Below, in pieces: positions 6,009 to 10,572 of a stretch of 14,323 nucleotides of DNA (position 1 is the stretch's first letter; each line of letters opens with the position of its first letter). Source of the DNA: an uncultured Verrucomicrobiota bacterium. GTDB taxonomy: Bacteria > Verrucomicrobiota > Verrucomicrobiia > Limisphaerales > JADLHS01. The notes under the pieces were generated by a model. It saw nothing but the letters and a program-made list of their open reading frames with translations. It was not told the DNA's origin and did no database searches. The stretch covers positions 1 to 14,323 of the forward strand of contig CALAYC010000046.1 of NCBI GenBank assembly GCA_937894935.1, read 5' to 3'. A program made the position numbers and the translations under genes.

Positions 6009-6416
6009 GGAGTTTGGAGCTAGGAGTTAGGAACTAGAATGAAAACACCCGCGCGAAGCTTCAAAGAATTGATCGTCTGGCAAAAGGCGCATCAGTTCGT
6101 GTTGGAAGTTTATCGATTCACGCGAGAGTTTCCGACGGACGAGCGTTTTGGTCTGACTTCTCAGATTCGGCGGGCTGCGGTATCTATTCCAGCGAACATC
6201 GCCGAGGGTTTTCCGAAACGTGGCTCAAACGACAAGGTTCGGTTTTTTAACATCGCGCAAGGCTCGTTGGAAGAGGTGCATTACTATTTGATCCTCGCGA
6301 AGGATCTTGGCTATGGCGACTCCGAAAAGTTGCTTGGTTTGTATGAAGAAGTAGGGCGACTGTTGAACGGCTACGCATCGGCCATTCTAACTCCTCGCCC
6401 CTAGTTTCTAAATCCT
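6008..6416. mobile_element. IVS-like element: heptad inverted repeats enclosing a four-helix-bundle gene (element D)
   Basis: The left arm is five 7-bp units (6008-6042: AGGAGTT, TGGAGCT, AGGAGTT, AGGAACT, AGAATGA). The right arm (6382-6416) reads, as reverse complement, AGGATTT, AGAAACT, AGGGGCG, AGGAGTT and AGAATGG. The arms pair in register at 25 of 35 positions. The left arm starts within the aldehyde dehydrogenase stop codon, its last unit contains the start codon of the enclosed gene, and the right arm encodes that gene's last residues and abuts the next BMC-P start codon. This layout mirrors 23S rRNA intervening sequences, where terminal inverted repeats enclose an S23/IVP gene. No transposase, reverse transcriptase or target-site duplication is visible. 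Confidence 0.8.
6039..6404 (+). CDS. Four-helix-bundle protein (23S rRNA intervening-sequence / S23-like)
   Basis: The 121-residue protein matches the four-helix-bundle family named after ORFs in 23S rRNA intervening sequences; it is also related to Avd of diversity-generating retroelements. Characteristic blocks are FKELIVWQKAHQF (8-20), VYRFTREFP (24-32), FGLTSQIRRAAVSIPANIAEGF (37-58) and the NIAQGSLEEVHYYLILAKDLG helix (71-91). Its biochemical role is unknown, though a basic, RNA-binding pentamer is suggested for relatives. AGGA in the left repeat arm (6029-6032) could act as a ribosome binding site. Its last codons (ILTPRP) are encoded by the right arm. It has no evident link to the microcompartment. 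Confidence 0.92.
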   Translation: MKTPARSFKELIVWQKAHQFVLEVYRFTREFPTDERFGLTSQIRRAAVSIPANIAEGFPKRGSNDKVRFFNIAQGSLEEVHYYLILAKDLGYGDSEKLLGLYEEVGRLLNGYASAILTPRP

Positions 6417-6695
6417 ATGTTATTAGCTCGTGTCGAAGGCAACATCGTGGCAACTCGGAAACATCCGAGTCTCGATGGTTGGCGACTTGTGATCTGTCAG
6501 CCCATCGGCGCGGATGGTCAGGCGGAAGGTGCGCCGCAAGTGGCAATTGATGCGCATGGTGCGGGCATGCATCAGCAAGTGGTCATCTCATCGGACGGCG
6601 CGGCGGCGCGCAAAGCGGTCGGCGATGAGAAGAGCCCGGTGCGCTGGCTGGTGATTGGTGTGGTGGATGAACATGAACCGGGAGTGAGGGTATGA
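6417..6695 (+). CDS. BMC-P pentameric shell protein 2 (EutN/CcmL family)
   Basis: A 92-residue EutN/CcmL-type vertex protein. Blocks seen are MLLARVEGNIVATRKHPSL (1-19), WRLVICQPIG (22-31), the AIDAHGAGMHQQVVISSDGAAAR core (43-65) and SPVRWLVIGVVDE (73-85). It matches BMC-P1 in layout but lacks the charged loop. The ATG abuts the right arm of element D with no Shine-Dalgarno sequence. Its stop lies in ATGA (6692-6695), whose ATG opens a small ORF crossing the next repeat. Confidence 0.95.
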   Translation: MLLARVEGNIVATRKHPSLDGWRLVICQPIGADGQAEGAPQVAIDAHGAGMHQQVVISSDGAAARKAVGDEKSPVRWLVIGVVDEHEPGVRV

Positions 6696-6832
6696 AAAAT
6701 CCGAAGACAGAAACCCAAGTCCGAAGATCGGAATCCGAAAGCAACGGCGCAAACGGGAGATTTGATTCGGTCTTCGGATCTCGGATTTCTTTCGGCATTC
6801 GGATTTCGGATTTCGGATTTCAAATTAAATGA
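6692..6832 (+). CDS. Small ORF (46 codons) across repeat element E; coding status uncertain
   Basis: An uninterrupted frame starts in the BMC-P2 stop (ATGA at 6692-6695) and ends in the BMC-P3 start (ATGA at 6829-6832). The peptide is low complexity: a charged N-terminal half and a C-terminal half with RISFGIRISDFGF, as CGGATTT repeats would encode. It matches no family I know. Its value may be to carry ribosomes across the repeat and couple BMC-P2 to BMC-P3. It may also be chance, since heptads without stops stay open easily. Confidence 0.25.
   Translation: MKNPKTETQVRRSESESNGANGRFDSVFGSRISFGIRISDFGFQIK
6697..6820. repeat. CGGATTT-heptad inverted-repeat element (element E)
   Basis: The right arm (6768-6820) is a run of units CGGTCTT, CGGATCT, CGGATTT, a 4-base slip, CGGCATT, then CGGATTT three times. 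The left arm (about 6697-6739) contains degenerate complements such as AATCCGA, GTCCGAA and ATCCGAA. The 28-base loop is 6740-6767. The architecture resembles elements C, D and F but the heptad differs. It fills the whole gap between BMC-P2 and BMC-P3. Confidence 0.85.
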
Positions 6833-7134
6833 AACTTGGAACAGTCATCGGTCGCGTGACGTTGAGCAAGGCGGTGAAGTCGCTCGAAGGCGGGCGGTTT
6901 CTCGTGGTGAGTCCGTTCAGCCGCGAACAGTTTGCTGCTGGCATTGATGCGCCGACTGCGATGGGCAAAGACCCGAGTCTGGTGGTTTACGATGCGATTG
7001 GCGGCGGAATCGGACACGTCATTGGCTACGTGGAAGGTCGCGAGGCCGCGCAACCGTTTGCCGAACCGACGCCGGTTGACGCCATTAACGCGGCGCTCGT
7101 GGATGAAATGTTTTACAGCCCGTGGAAGGGCTGA
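6829..7134 (+). CDS. BMC-P pentameric shell protein 3 (EutN/CcmL family, divergent)
   Basis: A 101-residue EutN/CcmL-type protein and the most divergent of the three. It has KLGTVIGRVTLSKAVKSLEGGRF at the N-terminus, FLVVSPFSRE (24-33), VVYDAIGGGIGHVIGYVEGREA core (52-73) and PVDAINAALVDEM near the end. A Pro/Ala-rich loop (33-48) separates the first strands from the core. Three pentamer paralogues in one locus is normal for PVM compartments. The ATG overlaps the stop of the small ORF across element E; AT-rich sequence precedes it and no Shine-Dalgarno is visible. Confidence 0.93.
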   Translation: MKLGTVIGRVTLSKAVKSLEGGRFLVVSPFSREQFAAGIDAPTAMGKDPSLVVYDAIGGGIGHVIGYVEGREAAQPFAEPTPVDAINAALVDEMFYSPWKG

Positions 7135-7227
7135 GGTTAGGAGATAGGAGTTGGAAGTTAGGAGTTAGGAGCGTCGTGCGACTGACTTTTGGAAATTCTA
7201 ACTCCCAACTTCTACCTCCTAGGTTCT
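7132..7227. repeat. AGGAGTT-heptad inverted-repeat element without a gene (element F)
   Basis: Six units run from the BMC-P3 stop (7132-7173), among them AGGAGAT, AGGAGTT, GGAAGTT, AGGAGTT and AGGAGCG. The right arm (7193-7227) has AAATTCT, AACTCCC, AACTTCT, ACCTCCT and AGGTTCT. Four inner unit pairs match at 23 of 28 positions when aligned as arms. The 19-base loop is 7174-7192. TTCTAACTCC at 7196-7205 is shared with elements C and D. Ten bases separate it from the aldolase start. Confidence 0.87.
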
Positions 7228-7237
7228 GATTTTTGTT

Positions 7238-8284
7238 ATGAAGAATGTCATCAGTTTGAAGGATTTGGAGCAGATGGTCCGCAACGGGCAAAGCCTGGAC
7301 AATCTGCCTGCTGACGCGATTTTAACGCCATCGGCTCGCGAGTTTTTGCAGGATCGCGAATTGAAATCCTCAGCAGGAAACGGTGTGCCGGGAACAAAGG
7401 GCGTTGCGACTCCGCCTGCAAAACCGCTCACTTCAAAAAGTTCACGAGCGGAACTGGAAGCATTTTTCAATTCGCCGTACGCGTACGGTTTGAAAGAGCA
7501 GATTTGCGCGATGGGTAAGCGATTGTGGGAACGTGAATACGTGGACGGCAACGGTGGCAACATGGCGATTCGGGTTGGTGAAGATATCGCTATCTGCACG
7601 CCGACGCTGGTGAGCAAAGGCTCGCTCAAGCCGGAAGATATGTGTCTGGTGGATTTTGAGGGCAATCAACTCCTCGGCACGAAGAAGCGCACGAGCGAAA
7701 TTCTCATGCATCTGCAAATCATGAAGCGGCAACCGAAAGCCGTGGCAACGTGTCATTGTCATCCGCCGTATGCGACGGCGTTCGCGATTGTCGGAGAAGC
7801 GCCGCCGACGTGTATGTTGCCGGAGTATGAAGTGTTTTGTTCGGTCGGTGTCGCGCCATATCGCACGCCGGGTTCGCCGGACATGGGCAAGTTGGTCGCT
7901 GAATTAACTGATCAATACAACACCATCCTGATGGCGAATCATGGTGTGGTGACATGGTCGCACAACAACATCGAGGAAGCCTATTGGCGCATGGAAATCA
8001 TTGAGGCGTATTGCCGCACGATTGTCGTCGCCGGCCAGTTGGGCAAACCGATTCAAACCTTCACCGGCTCGCAGATGAAGGACATCTTGAACATCAAAAA
8101 GAGCCTCGGCTTTGTGGATCCGCGCTACAACATGAAGGAATGTGAATTATGCGATACAGGCGACTGGCGTCCGGGCGCGATGTGCGTCATCCCCGCGGAC
8201 CAATCGCAGGCGGTTGGCTTTGATCCGGAGGCGGAGAAGGCGGTACAAGCCATCACGGAGCAGATTCTCAAACAGATGAAGTGA
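7238..8284 (+). CDS. Class II sugar-phosphate aldolase, BMC cargo (L-fuculose/L-rhamnulose-1-P type)
   Basis: The 348-residue protein contains a class II aldolase/adducin domain from about 80 to 270. It has zinc ligands H173 and H175 (CHCHPPYATAF) and H235 (MANHGVV), and E154 matches the catalytic Glu of FucA. It would cleave L-fuculose-1-P or L-rhamnulose-1-P to DHAP and L-lactaldehyde, the entry reaction of PVM compartments. FucA itself is only about 215 residues. The extra N-terminal 75 residues hold a helix (SLKDLEQMVRNGQ), the motif ADAILTPSAREFL (26-37) seen in BMC-associated proteins, and a Pro/Ser/Lys linker; this is probably a targeting extension. A further C-terminal extension has three cysteines (C302, C305, C316). 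ATG 7238 has only a weak upstream AGG. Confidence 0.9.
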   Translation: MKNVISLKDLEQMVRNGQSLDNLPADAILTPSAREFLQDRELKSSAGNGVPGTKGVATPPAKPLTSKSSRAELEAFFNSPYAYGLKEQICAMGKRLWEREYVDGNGGNMAIRVGEDIAICTPTLVSKGSLKPEDMCLVDFEGNQLLGTKKRTSEILMHLQIMKRQPKAVATCHCHPPYATAFAIVGEAPPTCMLPEYEVFCSVGVAPYRTPGSPDMGKLVAELTDQYNTILMANHGVVTWSHNNIEEAYWRMEIIEAYCRTIVVAGQLGKPIQTFTGSQMKDILNIKKSLGFVDPRYNMKECELCDTGDWRPGAMCVIPADQSQAVGFDPEAEKAVQAITEQILKQMK

Positions 8285-8300
8285 GAATTTCTTTGCTGCC

Positions 8301-9569
8301 GTGAAGTCGCTCGATAAAAAAATCGCTGAGATTAAAGCGAATCCAAAATCGCGCGCATTTATCATTGCCGATGCCAAGGATGCGGACATGGCGTTCGGCG
8401 TGCGAGCTACTGGAACGCGGGATTATCTGGCGAAACACGGTGCGAGACCGGCGCAATTTTCACCCGAGGTCTGGTCGCGCGAAGAGTTTGGCTATCGGAA
8501 TCTACCCGAGTTTCTCGATATCATTCGCGAGGTTACGCATCAAGGGCTGGTGGACATCATGTTGATGTCGGCCTACGTCAACGAGCAACTCACGATCAAA
8601 GAAGGACTCTTCAAAAACTCGCATGTTACTCCGGCGGCGCGGGCAAATGACACAACGGATGTCTGGGCGGTGCGGCATGGTTGCTATACGCGTGAACCGT
8701 CACAACCATTTCGCTCCGCGAGCATCGATCACATTCAATGCGGCGAAATCGAATGCGAGCGAAATGGCAACGAAGATTTTCCGGGCGCAAATCTCGGATT
8801 GTATTCGGTGACGTTCGTCAATGATCTTGCGCAAGATCGTGCGGCTTTACAGGCCTACAAAGAGTTTCGCGAAGAAGCGGAACGGAAAAGATTTCGGCAT
8901 TTTCTCGAAGTCTTCGATCCGAACGTGGACAGCCGTATTCCTCCGGAGAAATTGGGGGAATTTATCAATGACAACATTCTCCGGACGTTGGCTGGCGTGC
9001 CGGAAACCGGGCGGCCGATTTTCCTGAAAGTAGTTTATCACGGCCCGCGCGCGATGGAGGAGCTTTGCCAATACGATCCCAACATGGTCGTCGGCATCAT
9101 GGGCGGCGGTTCAGGCACGACCTACGATGCTTTCAAGTTGATTCACGACGCTCAGAAATACGGAGCGCGCGTGGCGTTGTTTGGTCGCAAAATCAACAAC
9201 GCAGAGCATCAACTGGCATTCATCGAAATGTTGCGACTGATCACTGATGGCCGCATCTCGCCGGAAGAAGCCGTGCGCGCGTATCATGGCGTATTACAGG
9301 GCAAAGGCATCAAGCCGCATCGTTCGCTGGAAGACGATTTGAAACTAACAGACGCAGCGATGAGTTATGGAGAAACCTCGCGGCGGGCTGTGGTAACGGT
9401 TCCGAAACAAAACGGAGCAACCGATTCAGGTCGTACAGGGAATTCTACTGGCGCAACGGTAACTGACTCATGGCCACGAAAAGCTGATGGCGCACCTGAT
9501 TTTGCCGCAATGAATTCTGAGCAGCGTTTGGCCTACGATCAGTGGCGGTTGAAGCGCAAGTTCGGTTGA
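8301..9569 (+). CDS. Uncharacterised alpha/beta-barrel (DhnA/FbaB-aldolase-like) protein of PVM BMC loci
   Basis: The 422-residue protein starts with GTG, 16 bases after the aldolase stop. I do not recognise an assigned function, although I recall similar proteins in planctomycete and verrucomicrobial BMC loci. It looks like a TIM barrel: IFLKVVYHGPRAM (240-252, with K243 at the end of a strand), VVGIMGGGSGTTYDAF (263-278, a likely phosphate-binding loop) and ALFGRKINNAEHQ (292-304), reminiscent of class I aldolases of the DhnA type. After about 362 comes a Ser/Thr/Gly linker and a terminal helix (DFAAMNSEQRLAYDQWRLKR, 400-419) that could be a C-terminal encapsulation or docking peptide. It ends 4 bases from the convergent LD-carboxypeptidase gene. 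Confidence 0.72.
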   Translation: MKSLDKKIAEIKANPKSRAFIIADAKDADMAFGVRATGTRDYLAKHGARPAQFSPEVWSREEFGYRNLPEFLDIIREVTHQGLVDIMLMSAYVNEQLTIKEGLFKNSHVTPAARANDTTDVWAVRHGCYTREPSQPFRSASIDHIQCGEIECERNGNEDFPGANLGLYSVTFVNDLAQDRAALQAYKEFREEAERKRFRHFLEVFDPNVDSRIPPEKLGEFINDNILRTLAGVPETGRPIFLKVVYHGPRAMEELCQYDPNMVVGIMGGGSGTTYDAFKLIHDAQKYGARVALFGRKINNAEHQLAFIEMLRLITDGRISPEEAVRAYHGVLQGKGIKPHRSLEDDLKLTDAAMSYGETSRRAVVTVPKQNGATDSGRTGNSTGATVTDSWPRKADGAPDFAAMNSEQRLAYDQWRLKRKFG

Positions 9570-9573
9570 CGAG

Positions 9574-10530
9574 CTACGTTGCGATACCACTTTGTTCCAG
9601 ACGCAACTGACCGCGATTCGCATCCAGCGTCGCGCGCACCCCGACAGGCAACGTGGCATTGGACAACACATGCCCGAACGGTAATCCGATTACGAGCGGA
9701 ACTTTCAGCGGAAGCAATCGTTCCTTCAAAACTTCTTCCAATGTCTGCCGATATTCTTTCGCTTTTTTCGCACGTGGATCTTCGCAATCAGCATTTAAGC
9801 CGATGGCAATTCCGGAAACCTGTTGCAACAGACCGCAGTTCAGAAGGTAAGTGAGCATGCGATCCCAGCGATATGGCGCTTCGCCGATGTCTTCGAGAAA
9901 GAGGATGTTATTCTTGAACGACGGTTGCCACGGCGTGCCGATCACGGTGCAAAGCAGCGCAAGATTGCCACCGATCAACGTTCCACGCGCTTTGCCGGAG
10001 CGTAGCGTTTTGACGGTATTTTCTTCGTAACCAACGGCGATATGTTCCGCGGGGCGTCCGGCGAGAGTGGTTAAAAAACTGCGCAACGTGAATTCCGGTA
10101 AATCGCGTTCAGCGAACTCTGAGTTCAGCATCGGTCCGTGAAATGACACCATGCCGGCGTGCGTCAGGAAAGCGCAGTGCAGGGAAGTAATATCGCTGTA
10201 ACCGACAAAGATTTTGGCGTGTTGACGAATCTTTTTGTAATCCAGTCGCGTTAGCAGCCGAGCCGTACCATAGCCGCCGCGCACACAGATAATTGCATTA
10301 ACGCTTTTATCCATGAACATGCGCATCAGGTCGGCGGCGCGATCGCGATCATTTCCGGCGAGATAACCGAGCCGTTTGTGGGCGTGAGGCGCGATTTTGA
10401 TTTTGAAACCCAGCTTTTCAAGTTCGGCGATGGCGCGGTCAACGTTCTTCGGTTCTGGTGGCGCGCTGGCAGGTGCGACGAGGCCCAGCGTATCGCCGGG
10501 AAATAGTGGTTCAGGAAAAATCAATTTCAC
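9574..10530 (-). CDS. LD-carboxypeptidase (peptidase family S66, murein recycling)
   Basis: The 318-residue cytoplasmic serine peptidase removes the terminal D-Ala from murein tetrapeptides during peptidoglycan recycling. The Ser-Glu-His triad is visible: S112 in VGYSDIT, E213 in FLEDIGEAPYRWDRM and H287 in GLPFGH. RGGYGTARLL (84-93) and GTLIGGNLALL (183-193) are typical of S66. No signal peptide is present. The start is GTG at 10530, supported by AAAGGAG at 10549-10543 (minus strand). It lies 42 bases after the hybrid kinase gene on the same strand and may be co-transcribed with the Wsp genes; a functional link is not evident. Its stop is tail to tail with the BMC operon, with no room for a terminator. 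Confidence 0.93.
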   Translation of the reverse strand: MKLIFPEPLFPGDTLGLVAPASAPPEPKNVDRAIAELEKLGFKIKIAPHAHKRLGYLAGNDRDRAADLMRMFMDKSVNAIICVRGGYGTARLLTRLDYKKIRQHAKIFVGYSDITSLHCAFLTHAGMVSFHGPMLNSEFAERDLPEFTLRSFLTTLAGRPAEHIAVGYEENTVKTLRSGKARGTLIGGNLALLCTVIGTPWQPSFKNNILFLEDIGEAPYRWDRMLTYLLNCGLLQQVSGIAIGLNADCEDPRAKKAKEYRQTLEEVLKERLLPLKVPLVIGLPFGHVLSNATLPVGVRATLDANRGQLRLEQSGIAT

Positions 10531-10572
10531 AACGTGTAAAAACTCCTTTGAAACAGATTAAAAATGGTCAGC

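Noticed and set aside
6039..6404. Diversity-generating retroelement, because four-helix-bundle proteins include Avd
   Set aside because: No reverse transcriptase, template repeat or variable repeat can be seen in the window.
6697..6820. CRISPR array suggested by the regular short repeats
   Set aside because: The units are only 7 bp, tandem and without spacers, and they form two opposing arms; there are no cas genes.
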